A stretch of DNA of 64,000 bases from Chlorella sorokiniana (taxonomy: Eukaryota; Chlorophyta; Trebouxiophyceae; Chlorellales; Chlorellaceae): assembly GCA_025917655.1 (NCBI GenBank), contig CP084614.1, forward strand, positions 1,054,001-1,118,000, read 5' to 3'. Under the pieces are notes generated by a model that saw only the letters and a program-made list of their open reading frames with translations, was not told the DNA's origin and did no database searches. A program made the translations under genes and the position numbers. Below, piece after piece: positions 43,590 to 55,398 of this stretch. How positions within the stretch are numbered: the stretch's first letter is position 1; each line of letters starts with the position of its first letter.

Positions 43590-46500
43590 ATGCTCGCTTT
43601 GGTGGCATCATTTGCTTCCATTTGCGGTTTTCTCTTTGGTACGATGTCAGCGCGCAGCATCCCTGCCAGTGTGCAGTGTGCTTTCGCCGCCGCCGCCGGT
43701 GCCGCCGCCGACCAGGCACGTTGCTCCGCGTCCGTCTCACTCTCCTGCCTCTCTGCGTCATCGCTTGCCCTCACCAGGCTATGATCTTGGCTTGATTGGC
43801 GGCGCGCTGCTCAACATCCGTGACGCCTTTGGCATCGGCGACTTTGCGTCTGAGGCGATTGTGGGTGCCGCCAAGTTTGGCGCCTTTTTCGGCACGTTCC
43901 TGGGCGGCGCGGCCATGCTCAAGTATGGCCGGCGCCGGGCCATCGCGCTGGACAGCCTCTTCTTCATCGTGGGGCCGTTGGTGATGGCGGCATCCGCGGG
44001 CGTGGCGTGAGCCTGGCTGCGCGCCGCCCTGCTGCGCATGCCTGCTCCGCACGCTGCCGCGCCCTGCTTGCATGTGGCGACCCCTTGTGGCATCGCGGTT
44101 GAGCCCCGCATTGAGTGCCCCTCGGCATGCAGGGGCCTGGTGGTGGGCCGCGTCATTGTGGGGCTGGGCATCGGCATCTCCGCCGTGGTGGTGCCCTCCT
44201 ACCTGGGGGAGGTGGCCCCCGCCAAGGGTGCGCCCGCAGGGTTCAGGGGCAGCGCTTTTGCTTGCATGCTGCTGCCTCGCCTTTGACACGCGCTCGCTTC
44301 CCCTCTGCTGCATGCTGTGCGGCTATGGCGGGGCTGCTGACTCCCTACGTGTTCTTCATCCCTCGCCTGCAACCCTGCCCGCCCGCCCGCACACGCACAC
44401 CTGCCTCCCCCTCCCCTTTCGGCGCGCAGTGCGGGGCCGCGTGGTGGAGACGCACGAGCTGCTGCTGTGCGCCGGCATGGTGGCCGCGCTGCTCGGCGAC
44501 GCCGCCTTCCAGGGCCTGCCCGGCAACTGGCGCTGGATGGTGGGCGCGCCCGTGGCACCCGCCCTCCTGCTCTCACGTGAGGCGCCCGCAGCGCTCCGCA
44601 CCGGCCTGCCTCCCGTGCTCAGCTGCCCAGGCACAGCGCGCCCTGTCATGCGGTCGGTGCTGCCCTGCTGGCAAGCGCCGGCACCACCCCGCTGCCCTTC
44701 CCCCTGAACATACAACCAACGGATTCTTGCCCCTCCTGCATCCCCCCCCAGTGTCGCTGTGCCTGCTGCCGGAGAGCCCTCGCTGGCTGGTCATCCGGGG
44801 CCAGCTGGACGAGGCGCTGGCCGTCATCCACCGCGTCTACACCTCCCGCCACCTCCCCGCCGGCATGCAGCACTCCACGGCCGAGGTGGAGGAGGAGCTG
44901 CTGCAGCTGTGGAGCTCCGTGGAGAAGGACAGGGCGGCGGCGGCGGCCCGACTGGCGGCGCACGCGGAGCGAATGCGGCGGCGCGCCGAGCAGCGCGCGA
45001 CCAAGGTGGCGCCGCTCGGCAGCAGCAGCGGGGCGGCGGGGGCAGCCCGCAGCACGGCGGGGGCTGGCAGCGGCTGCAGGCAGCAGAGGGGGAGGAGGAG
45101 GGCGAGGCGGCGGCGGCGGCGGCGGCGGCGGCCGGCAGCCAGGCGGCGGCGGTGGAGGCGGGGGCTGCGGGGGTGCAGCAGCGCATGCAGGCCGCTGTGC
45201 AGGCTCAGGGCGGCGGGGAGGCGGAGGGGCTGGAGCAGGCGGCCCTGCTTGCCGGGAGCGGCCCGCAACGGCGGCGCCAGCGAGGACGAGGGCGGGGCGG
45301 GGGTGCATGCGCGGGGCAGCAGCCCGCTGCGCGTGCCGCGGCACCTGCCCCGCATCCGCACCGCCACCTCGGAGCTTCAGGAAGTCGGGAGCAGGCGGAG
45401 GCCGGTCCGGACAGCTCCCGGCGGCGCCAGCAGCGCCAGCAGCGGCCCCGTGGGCGGCGGCACCGCACTGCGCCTCGACGAGTGGGGCGGCGGCCCCGCC
45501 TCGACCCAGCGGCAGCGCGCTCGCCGGACGCGGTGCGGTCTGCGGCGGCGATGCAGGGGCGGGGCGGCGAGGCGGGCTTCTGGGCCACGCTGGGCGCCAT
45601 GCTGCGCGACATACACATCGTGGCCTGCGGCCCCGAGCGCCAGGCGCTGCAGGTGCGGCGGGGCCCAGCCAACAACCCCCTCCTACCCCCTGCTTACTGC
45701 CGCAGCCTGGGGCTGCCTTGCCTGCTTGGGGGCCCAACCACCTACCCCACGCCCTCTGCCTAGCTGATCTGCCGTTGTCGTGGACACACACCCACCCACC
45801 TACCCACCCACACACCCACACAGATGTCCCTCTGGCTGGCCTTCTTCAACCAGGCCTTCGCGTCTACCTCCATCATCAACTACGCACCCCAGGTGAGTTG
45901 CACTCAATGCAAGCACCGCCTGCAGCGCACACACAGCTCCCTGGGCCCCCTGCTGCCCCCGCTGCGTGCGCGATTCACATGCACCCACCTGGTGGCAGGG
46001 CGCTTTCCCCGTTCCCCCTGCACCCCACCCACCCACCCACCCACACCACATGTCTGCAGGTGCTGGAGCGCGCGGGGTGGAAAGCCACAGCGCCGCCATG
46101 CTCATGTCTTCGTCGGTGGGGGCACCAAGGTGGGGCTGCGTGCACCAGTTGCCTGACGCGCTGCTGCCCAGCATCTCCGCCGCGGCGGCTGCGCCCTCAC
46201 CCCTTCAGCACTTCGTGTGCCCCCCCCCCGCGTGCAGCTGGCCGGCGTGCTGCTGTCGCTGCTGCTGGTGGACAGCCTGGGCCGCCGCCCGCTGCTGCTG
46301 TGGGGCAGCCTGGGCTGCGCCGCCTCGCTGGCCGCGCTGGCGGTGGCAGACTGGCTGGCGCTCAAGGCCTTCCTGGTGGCCTGCATGTGCCTCTTCATCT
46401 TCGCCTTCAGGTGGCCTTGGCGTGCGGTTGGGTCGGGGTGGGGGTAGGGGGTGCAAGGGCGGTTGTGCAGCTTGCATCAGGGCACGAAGGTGTGCAGCAG

Positions 46501-47212
46501 GAGGGGGCTGCATCCTGGCTCACATGCTTTTCGGCCGCCCCCACGTTCGCGCCCGCAGCGTGTCATGGGCCGGCGTGTTCTGGGTGCTGCTGTCGGAGCT
46601 GTTCAGCATGAGCGCCAAGTCGCCCGCCGCCTCCGCCGCCACCGCCACGCTCTTCCTGACTGGTGCGCCCCCTGGGGGCAGCTGTGAGGAGCACTTGGAA
46701 CTTGGCCATGTGTACTCCAAGCCGCACTGGCAGCCTGTGCAGATTGAGCATCCTTTTCAGCTGGGACTGGCATCGCATTGAAAAACACATTCGACCCGCC
46801 CTCCACGCTCTGGTGGTGCCCCTGCCCCCCTCCCCTCCCCCACTTTCAAAATCGAACAAATCGCAAACCCCGTCCCCCCCCTTCCACAGGCGCCGTGGCC
46901 GACACAGTGTTCCTGACCCTGCACGACTGGCTGGGGCCCGCGGTTTTCCTCATTTACGCGGCGCTGGCGGCGGCGGCGGGGCTGTACGTGGCGGCGGTGG
47001 TGCCCGAGACCAAGGGGCGCAGCCTTCAGGAGGTGCAGGCCCTGCTGGCCCTGCGCTGCGCGCCCGGCAGCCGGCGGCGGGGCTGGTGGCGGCTGAGGCG
47101 CCGCGGCCGCGGCGAGCAGCAGGCGGGGCTGCTGCCCGTTGGCGAGATGCGGAGCGATGCGGCAGGCCTCAGCAGTGAGGGCAGCCGGGTGGAGCTCTCT
47201 CAGAACCCTTGA
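43590..47212 (+). CDS. MFS sugar porter with long central loop
   Basis: Nine or so exons encoding a 12-helix major facilitator of the sugar-porter family, likely a proton-coupled sugar or polyol carrier. Exon 1 (MLALVASFASICGFLFG) splices into YDLGLIGGALLNIRDAFGI, the family's GYD(L)G start. KYGRRRAIALD is the loop 2-3 GRR motif. GLGIGISAVVVPSYLGEVAP and GNWRWMVG follow, then CLLPESPRWLVIRGQLDEAL, the PESPR motif after helix 6. The second half has NQAFASTSIINYAPQVLERA, DSLGRRPLLLWGS and WAGVFWVLLSELFSMSAKS. It ends with VVPETKGRSLQEV, the PETKG motif after helix 12. The loop between helices 6 and 7 (about 44820-45640) is far longer than usual, around 250 residues, and is Ala/Arg/Glu-rich; its frame is uncertain in places. 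Confidence 0.85.
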
Positions 47213-48243
47213 GGCGCGCATGTGCCGCTCGCTGCACGCCTTTCTTGTCATCGACGGGAGGTGCCCAGCCCCGCCTGTATGCTTCTCTGTTCCAGCTCGC
47301 CATGGCATGGATGCGGTTCCTGCTGGGAGTTCCTCGGGCGCCAGTCCTTGCGCATGGTGGTATATGTCAGATGGGCCAGCTCAAAGGATCCAGCTTGCCA
47401 CTGTCGCCTGCCTCCAGCAGCAGCCAGCGGGGTTTGTTGCCGAGCCGCTGGAGCTTGCTGTGAGCTGCGGCCTTAGCACCCAGCGCACCGCGACCACCCG
47501 CAGGGCATCAGAACCTTGACGCACATCGATGCTGTGCGTGGGATCCGTGAGGCTGATTGGCAGAAATGCGTGCTTGATCACTCATGCGCCCTGAGGCTTA
47601 ATCAATGGCCCTGGTCGTCAGCTGTCAAGCGTGCCAGGCGGTTCCTTGCTGAGCAGGAGCTGGCGCCCGGCGGCAGGGAGTCGCCCGCTCTACGGGGCTC
47701 TCCCTGTGTTGACCTTGTAAAGGCTGCCTCTATCAAAATTGGAGTGTTACATTCTAACGTGGCCTCAATAGGCTCTAAGACACGCGAAGAGGCCCAAGCG
47801 CCGGAGGGCGTCGCTGCTGCGCCTCCCACCCTAGCATCCTTTACTCTTCTCCCATTTGTAACAAGCAGTGCGCAGTTTGCCCGGGATCAGGAGAGCGGGA
47901 CAGGTGGTACAAGGAAATCCATCCATGGGTGTCGTTCCACTTCGTAAAGGTGCTAAAATTGGCAGGTGCAGCTCAGTTATCACCCCGTTTCCACAGTATT
48001 CATTGAATAAAATCGTTATCATTAAACCCCAGCCTTCCGCGGGTTCTTGCAAGACGTCCTTACAAGTATTTCGCAGGCCTTGGCTTAGCAAATCCTCTGC
48101 AATTCCAGTGATAGCAAAGGGAGATCGATTCAACAGCAAAGCAGAATAGCAGCCAGAAGTGAAACCAGCTGCAAGACACTGGGCTGCGAACGCTGAACGT
48201 CGCATTCCCGGACTGCCGGCAGCAGCTTGTGCCCGAGTGTGCA
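47213..48243. other. gene-free stretch
   Basis: About 1 kb with lower GC. It is the 3' flank of the sugar porter and the upstream region of the GT64 gene. I find no open frame with family features and no repeats or RNA genes. Confidence 0.4.
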
Positions 48244-51200
48244 ATGGGGGCAGGGATGCACGGCAAGGCACCAACTGGGCGGGCGCAACTTGACTTTGCC
48301 CCGGGCAGCGCTGCAGGCGCAACCGCCGGTGCCACCTGCGCAACTGGCTGTGTGCCACGCGCTGTGACTGCGGCCATCATCTGTCTGCTCTGCTACACCG
48401 TGATGGAGGTCAGCCTTGAGTGTGGTGGATGCTGCCGCTGGGCTCCGTGGCGCCCTGCCAGAAGGACAACGAGGTGCGGCGGTAGCACCTTGCTGGTGCT
48501 GGAACGCAGCTTCATGCGCGGCAGGACAATCCGCTGCTGCGTCGCTGTTGCTCCATTCGCAAGCCAGCATCTGGATGGCATCCCCGCTGCCGCAGGGCTC
48601 CTGGAGTATCGGCATCTTCAAGGGCCCCTCGCCGCTGCAGCTGGAGCCACTGGAGTGGTACGAGCCGCGCCAAGACACGGCGGTTGCCTGGCCCGCGGCC
48701 AACCCGGTGCTCACCTGCGCCTCTGTGGGCAACTCGCCCAGCAACTTCGGTGCGCAACAGCCGCAGGCACAGCCAGGCAGCGTGGTTGCCATGACAGGGG
48801 GAAGGCATGACACGATGCAGGCACCTGCGCAGCCGCTGCTAGTGTGTGGTTTGAGGCATGCTGTCAGGCCCCCATCAGCCCCTGCGCTGGCCCTGCCCCT
48901 CGCAGTGGCGGACCCCTTTCTGCTGCAGCGCGACGGCCAGCTGTACATGTTTTACGAGACCAAGTCCAAGGAGCGGCGGAAGGGTCAAATCGGGGTGGCG
49001 GTGTCGTCCGACGTCGGCCGCAGCGTCCGGCACCTTGCGGTGGTGCTGGACAAGCCCTGGCACCTGTCCTACCCGCACGTCTTTGAGCACGGCGGCCGCG
49101 TGTACATGCTGCCGGAGGCGAGCCAGTCGGGCGCCTCACGCTGTACCGCGCCGCCGACTTCCCGCTGGTCTGGGAGGAGGAGCGCGTGCTGGTGCCGCGC
49201 CCCATCGACTCCAGCCTGGTGGCCTGGCAAGGGCGCTGGTACCTGCTGGGAAGCGACCACAGCAGGCGGGGCGCGGTCAAGAACGGCAAGTGGCGCTCAG
49301 GGGCCAGCAATGCTGCCTGCGTGAGCTGTCCCTGCCGCTGCTGCGGGGCGCGGGCTCCCGGTAGTGGGCGGCACACATGGTGGTGGGCAAGGTGCCTGCT
49401 CGTCTTCTGCCTCACCCACACTCATCGACCCGTCCATCCGCAGGGCACCTGGAAGTGTGGCACGCCGCCTCCCCGCTGGGGCCCTGGCAGCCGCATCCCT
49501 CCAACCCCGTGGGCAATGGCCACCGCGGGCTGGGCTTCCGCATGGGTGGACGCATTGTGCAGCACGGCGGCCGCCTCTACCGCTTTGGCCAGGACTGCGG
49601 CGACACATACGGCCGCAGCCTGGTGGCGTTTGAGATCAAGCGGCTCAGCCCCACCGAGTTTGAGCAGGTGCCTGTTGCGCACAACATCAGCGGGCTGGGC
49701 GGCCACCGCAAGCCCTCCTGGAACAGGTGCGGCCTGCCCGCCGCGCCCTCTGCAGCCCTCTGCTAGTGTTGGCTGGAGCACGGCCGATGACCCAGGCATG
49801 AGTGGGTTGGCAGCAGCAGCGCGCAACGCGCTGTCGTCCTCAGCTGTGTGACCCTCCTTTGTGTGTTGCTCGTGGCAGTGCGCGGCACCATCACATCGAC
49901 GCGCAGCAGCTGCCCAGCGGGGAGTGGTTTGCCGCGATCGACGGCGACAGTGTACCGTCAGGTGGGCAAGCGGTGGTGCATGCGTGTGGCTGCCCTTTTG
50001 CCGTGCTCTGCGCAGGCAACACCAGAAGGTGTTGGCCCCTGCATGGCCTTACCAGGCAACCGCTGGGCTGCAGGCCAGGTTTCCCGTCGCGTGCTCCGTG
50101 CGGTGGCGAGAGTGGCGGCGTGCTGGGCGATGGTGGCAGCCCTGCGGCTGTGTGCAAGTGTGGGCATGGCCCGCAGCCCTGCCTTCCGCCGGTGGGCTCT
50201 CAGCAGCGGCCTCATGGGCAGCCCCAGAGGAGGCGCCTGCAAGCCGTGCGGTGCTGGCCTGCCCAGCAGCCTGCTGCTGCACGGGCCGATTGTGCAGCGC
50301 ATGCGGCTGGGCCAGCTGAGCACGAAGAAGGTAAGTTCGCTGGTTGAGCTGGAGCGCCAGGCCTCCACGCACTTGGCTCGGCAGCTGGGCCCCGCCGCTG
50401 TCGCCGACGCCACGGCGACGGTGAGCATACTGCCCGCCGAGGGCCTGCAGCATGGCGCTGACTATAAACAGCGTCCGCAGCAGCAGCCAGGCATGCTTTC
50501 GCCCACCAACAGCAATGCCTTGAAGCTGAGCGCGGTGCTGGCAGCAGCAGCAGAGGAGGGCACGCCGGCCAAGGCAGCGGGGCTCAAGTCGCCGCGGGGC
50601 AGCTTGTTGCAGTGCCGCCTGCCGCACGTGCCGTCTGGCCGCGAAGGCGCCACCTCGCCGCCGCCCCTCCCGGGGCTGATGGGGCGCCCTACGAGCGCAT
50701 CGCGGGCAGGAGGGCGCGCTGCTGCACGCCGCATCCGCAGCCCTCTCCTCCGGCTGGCCCCTGGGCCTGTGGTGCTGGCTCACATGGCGGTGGCAGCGCT
50801 GCTGGGCTGCGGCCTGCTGTGCGCCTACGTGTCGCCCTTCTTGCGGGCTGCCAGGCCCCTCGCCGTGGATGGTCAGCACAGCCAGGTAGGCCGATCGAGC
50901 GGAGGGATGGGGAGACGGGGCCGCTGACTGTGGCCACTCAAAGCCCCTGCCTGCGCCACTCGGCAATCATGCAACACAAAGACTGCTAAGCCCATCCACT
51001 CCAGGTTGCCTCAACACGTGCCCCCCCCCCCCCCACACACACCCACACAAACACCAGTTCACGCTTCTGTGTATGAGCTACAAGGCCCGCATGTCCACGC
51101 TGCGCCACTTTGTGCGCCACTACTCGCGCTGCCCCTCTGTGTCTGACATCGTGCTGGTGTGGAACGACGGTGGGTGCCGCGGCGGCCTGGCTGGGGCGCA

Positions 51201-53009
51201 GCGGGGGGCCTGAGGCCCCTCGGCAGTCATCCCCATCGCAGGTTCTGGCAGCCCCGCCCGGTGGAGCCCTTTGTACTTCCGGCCCCCACACCCCCACCAA
51301 ACCCCTGCATCAGGCTCACCACCAGTGCCCGAGCGCGACTTTGACAGCGCCGTGCCGGTCCGCTTGCGGGTGGAGGCCCTCAACTCCCTCAACAACCGCT
51401 TCCGCACCGACCCTCTCATACGCAACAGGCGCGTGCCAGGGTGCAGCGCCGCGCTCAGCCTGCTGGGCAGGCCCGCCCCCAGCCTGGAGGACGTGGTGCA
51501 GCCGAGAGGGGCGCCCTCGGTTGCTTCCTCTGCCTGCTTTCACTCCTGCGACAAGCTACAGGCTCACCGCATCCACACAGTACTCCACCACCACCACACA
51601 CACAAGCAATGGTCAATGAATCAATGATCAATCAGCCCCCCCCCACACACACACACACACACCCGCAGGGCGGTGCTGTCCCTGGACGACGACATCATAA
51701 TGCCCTGCTCTGACCTGGAGCGCGGCTTCGCCGCCTGGCGCACGCAGCCCCGCCGCCTGGTGGGCTTCTTCCAGCGCCTCATCGAGGGCACGCCCCTGGT
51801 GTTCAGGGGGAGAGGTGCGGCTGCAGCCCGCGCCTCGACAGCCTCGCCGCCTGCCTGGCATGGCCGGGGCCAGCGCCACAGCCGTGCCGAGTGGCCCGAG
51901 TCCTGCAGCCGTTGCTGGTTGCCTGTCGTCCAGAAGCCTGCGCACACACTGTGGATGCTGCACCGCACCCCAAACCCCCAACCCCTGCCCCCGTGCCACC
52001 CACCCACACCACCACCCACCCACCCACACCCCCTCACCACCGCCACAACCCCACGCACCCGCTCCTCCCGGGCTCAGGCATTCCATCGAGCGCGGCCTGT
52101 ACAACAGCGTGCTGACGGGCGCCGCCTTCATGGACACAGAGACCGCCTTCCCCGCCTACTGGGCGCCGGCGGTGGGCCCCGCGAGAGACACGGGTGGGTG
52201 TGCCTGCAGAGACGCGCAGCGCTGGTAGTGCCCTGCTGCCTGCTGGCAGGGAGGTCCCTGGCCAGGCATCATGCTGGGCTGCCATGCTGTCCCATCCTCA
52301 GGCAGCCAGAAATGCCCGCATCAGCCCTCAACCCCTGCCGGCCTCGTCGTTGCTCCCAACTCCCCCTCCACGCCCCACCATTTAACCCCAACTCATCCTC
52401 CCCCCCACACACACACTCGAGCAGTGGACCGGGTGTTCAACGGCGAGGACCTGCTGATGAATTTTGTGCTGGCCAACGCGTCGCAGGGGGCGGAGTGGGA
52501 TGCCGTGGAGTTCGTGCGCCCCACGGTGAGCACGCAGCGCCTCCCTGCCGCTTTTCTGTGCTGTGCTGCTGCGGCAGGTCGCGGCACCGTCGGTTGCAAT
52601 TGGGTCGCCACCCACGCCATTGGGGCCCCATGTGCTGCTCGTGCAGCGCCGCTTGGACATCAGCAAGCTGAGCGGGGTGGGCATCTCCCACAACTGGAAT
52701 GGCTTCAAGGTGGCAGCGCAGGTGGGTGGCCCGAGGTGCCAGCCGGTGCAGATGCTGCAGCCAGTCTGCCATCCCGTGCAGCTGCGCCTGGCCTGGGAGC
52801 GCAGGGCTTGCATGGGCGGCAAATTGATGTCATGCTGGCGTTTGATACCCCCACTACCTTCCCCGCCGTCCCCCTTGCAGGACTACCTGGCCAGCTTCAC
52901 CTCCACCTTTGGTGGGGTGCCGCTGCAGCCCCACAGCTTCAACTGGCTCCGCAGGTGGGGCGGGGGAACCTTGAACCAGCTCATGAATGTGTGGCTGAGC
53001 GGGAGGTAG
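48244..53009 (+). CDS. GINT1-like glycosyltransferase (GT64 with N-terminal propeller-like domain)
   Basis: About 15 exons. The architecture matches plant glucosamine inositolphosphorylceramide transferase 1, a Golgi enzyme that decorates sphingolipids. A signal anchor (AVTAAIICLLCYTVMEV) is followed by CQKDNE spliced to GSWSIGIFKGPSPLQL. The N-terminal domain continues with NPVLTCASV, VADPFLLQRDGQLYMFYETK, SYPHVFEHGGRVYMLPEAS and YRFGQDCGDTYGRSLVAFEI. After a linker of about 270 residues and a second hydrophobic helix (VLAHMAVAALLGCGLLCAYV, about 50765-50830) comes the GT64 domain: FTLLCMSYKARMSTL, IVLVWNDG and LNSLNNRF. The nucleotide-sugar metal motif is VLSLDDDIIM (about 51675-51705), and GEDLLMNFVLAN lies near 52445-52480. 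Two adjacent genes (propeller domain, then anchored GT64) remain possible. The frame is unclear near 48420 and 49125. Substrate by homology only. Confidence 0.8.
51021..51050 (+). repeat. C-run plus CA-rich tract at an intron acceptor
   Basis: Fourteen Cs followed by CA repeats just before the CAG that opens the FTLLCMSYKARM exon. A similar tract of nine Cs and nine CA units lies at 51636-51662, before the exon with the DDD motif. Confidence 0.9.
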
Positions 53010-53607
53010 TTCCGGCTGGGCAGCAAGGTTAGTCAATTGGCAGCCTTTGAGCAGCACCCCCCTCCCTGGCACCTGCAGCCCCCATTCTGCGCCATACGCT
53101 GGCTGGGCTGTGTCTACCTCTGAAGAACTGCACAGGCCTTTGTTTGGCCGATGTGCCGACTGTGCATAGGCCAGACACACACTCCCGGCGGGCTCTCCAA
53201 GCCCTCCCAGCCTGCAACCCTGGATCCTGCTTTTCGAATTGCATACACCAGCCTTATGATCCGTCACCACTTGCCATTAGTCCTGCGCCACTGTTCTGGC
53301 CAGTTTTTTGGTGGACAACGCCCCCTGTTTTGTTACCTGTTTGCACTTGCACCAAGCAACTACCTGTCGGCACCAACCTGCTGCTCTTGATGACATATGT
53401 AAGCTCTGTGAGCTTACTGAAACCAAACGCATGAAATCAAACATGAATTCCATCAAAGCATTACGACGCGAGCATGATATGCAGCTTGAGCTGAACGGAT
53501 CATAGACGAACAGCAGTGCGGGTGGAAAGCAAACAGGCCTGCGCACATGCTGGCATGAAAGCAGGAAAACTGAAAAATCACGTTGAGTTTCGGTTTGCGG
53601 TCCCACT
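53010..53607. other. convergent 3' intergenic region
   Basis: About 600 bases between the 3' ends of the GT64 and DUF3431 genes. AT content is raised near 53380-53500. Nothing else is seen. Confidence 0.45.
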
Positions 53608-54939
53608 CTAAGCCTCATTGGATCCAGTGCAGCCCGTGGCCTCTGGCATGAAGAACAGGCTGGCCCAGGAGCGCTCCAAAAAGTGGCCCGCCTCCAGGTT
53701 GGGACCCGCCGACATCTGCAGGAGGGAGCCCCCTTCTCAGCTGGCACTGCGGATGTGACACGAGCCCCGGGCCCGTGCTTGCGCCCTGCAGCACACCGCA
53801 CCGCACCAGCCCCAAGCAGCCACATTACCTGGGCCAGCAGCGTCTTGTAGAATGACCGCGGGCGGTGCCGCACGCGGCTGCGGTGCACCGCCATCATCGC
53901 AGCGGGGCACCAGGCCCGCGGCAGCTCGCCGCCAACGAACTCGGCAAACCAGCGGCCGAACGGGCGGGGGCTGGCAGGCTTCAGCCTGGCCCCGGAGCCG
54001 ACCTCGGTGGTGCCCGCCCACCTGCGTAGCGCCGCACACGGGGAGGGGCGCAGGGTGCAGGCTCGACGGCGCTCCAGGCAACGAGCGGCGGGTGCAGCAT
54101 GCCTCGTGCTCACCAGCGCTGGGTGTAGCCAGGTTTTGGCGCGGCAAAGTCAAGGCCGGCGCAGAAGAAACCAAACTGCTGCGCCTGCTGCCAGTGCCGC
54201 CGCAATTCTGCAAGCTTCTCAGCCTTGTCCCTGCGGGTGAGTGCATGCGTGGGCGCCTCGTGGCATGAGCGGAGCCATGTGGCGCGGAGGGTCTGGGGAG
54301 AGGGCAGCAGGCCCCACCCAGCCCCAGTCCTTGCAGCAACCACCCATTCCTTGCAGTGGCCAGCCGCGCGAGCTCACTCGCTGTACCCTGCCGACCCCAT
54401 GAGGAAGAGGGTGACGCGTGCCAGCGAGTCGTAGCGGGAGTGCAGGTGGTGCAGGTACGTGTGCCCCTCCCGGCCCACGTTTGGCAGCTGGATGGAACCT
54501 GCAAGCCAAGGTGTAAAAACCATAACCGGCTTGCGCAGTTCCAAGGACTTGAGGGTGACCGAGTGTGCGCAGATGCATGCGGCAGAGTTGGCGGCAGCGT
54601 TGCGCGCGTGCAAGGGCGGCGGGCCACCACACCTGGAGGCGGGTCGGTCCCTTTGCCTTTGGAGTAGACGGTCAGCGCGGCGTGGCCGCCAAGCTCATCC
54701 ACGAGCGGCTGCAACCAGGTCACGTTCTCGTTGAAGTGCGCCAGCACCACTTCAACGTCCGGCGCGTCCTGGCCCATCCAGCCGCGGAGCGTGGGGCAGC
54801 ACGGCGGCGCGGGGCCAGAATGGCGGAAGTGCAGGGCTGCCAGGCTTGCCAGCAATGCCCATGTGAGCAACGCAGCTGTGCACGCCCTGTGTGGAACGGC
54901 CCGTGGCAGCGAGGCAACGTCTGCCTTGCGACAGAGCAT
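53608..54939 (-). CDS. DUF3431 type II membrane protein
   Basis: About five exons. A short cytosolic N-terminus and one membrane anchor (LTWALLASLAALHF) precede a luminal domain that matches DUF3431. The motifs appear in order: VEVVLAHFNENVTWLQPLVD, VYSKGKGTDPP, IQLPNVGREGHTYLHHL, SRYDSLARVTLFLMGSAG, SFYKTLLAQ and GHFLERSWASLFF near the C-terminus. The family is scattered in fungi, algae and protists. The alternation of conserved Asn, Arg, Tyr and acidic residues suggests a glycosyltransferase-like fold, but its activity is not established to my knowledge. The ATG at 54937-54939 directly precedes the anchor. It is divergent from the chorismate mutase gene. Confidence 0.78.
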
Positions 54940-55398
54940 CGTGGCTCCGCCAGCTGCCCCTCCCGCCAGACGCCAGCCAGGCCCGACAGACCAGGTGCTG
55001 TTGCTTCCGCGGCGCTTTCAGACGGGTTTGCTGACAAGTTTTGGGAACCTAACGTTTGTGTCAAGGTCGGAGTATAACAGAATGCGAAGGGGGCGCGAGC
55101 CCGAAAGTCGGAACTGCAGGCCGTTCACCGCGTGAAGCCGGAGAACAGCGCAGCTGGAATGTAAATGGCCTCTGCGACTTTGGTTACAAGCCTGGCAATG
55201 TCGGGGGCTGGGATTCGCTGCATGTTGTGCACTGTCAACCGGCAGTACGTCTGTAGTGCTGTGCCACCAGTGCCCACATTTCCGTCCGATCCTTGTACGG
55301 ATGACCACCAGGCTGCATACACCACCGTTGTTTGTCGATACCTGGGCGTGCAGAACTCTTCGCTCTCCTCTCGCCTTTGGTCCTTCTTTAGTTGCAGG
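54940..55398. other. divergent intergenic region, DUF3431 / chorismate mutase
   Basis: About 460 bases between two gene starts. A plus-strand open frame continues upstream of the chosen ATG at 55399 to about 55165, so a longer leader on chorismate mutase is possible. No other signal seen. Confidence 0.4.

Noticed and set aside
44646-45821. Long minus-strand open frame opposite the sugar porter loop
   Set aside because: Pro/Arg/Ala-rich shadow of a GC-rich coding region with no family features.
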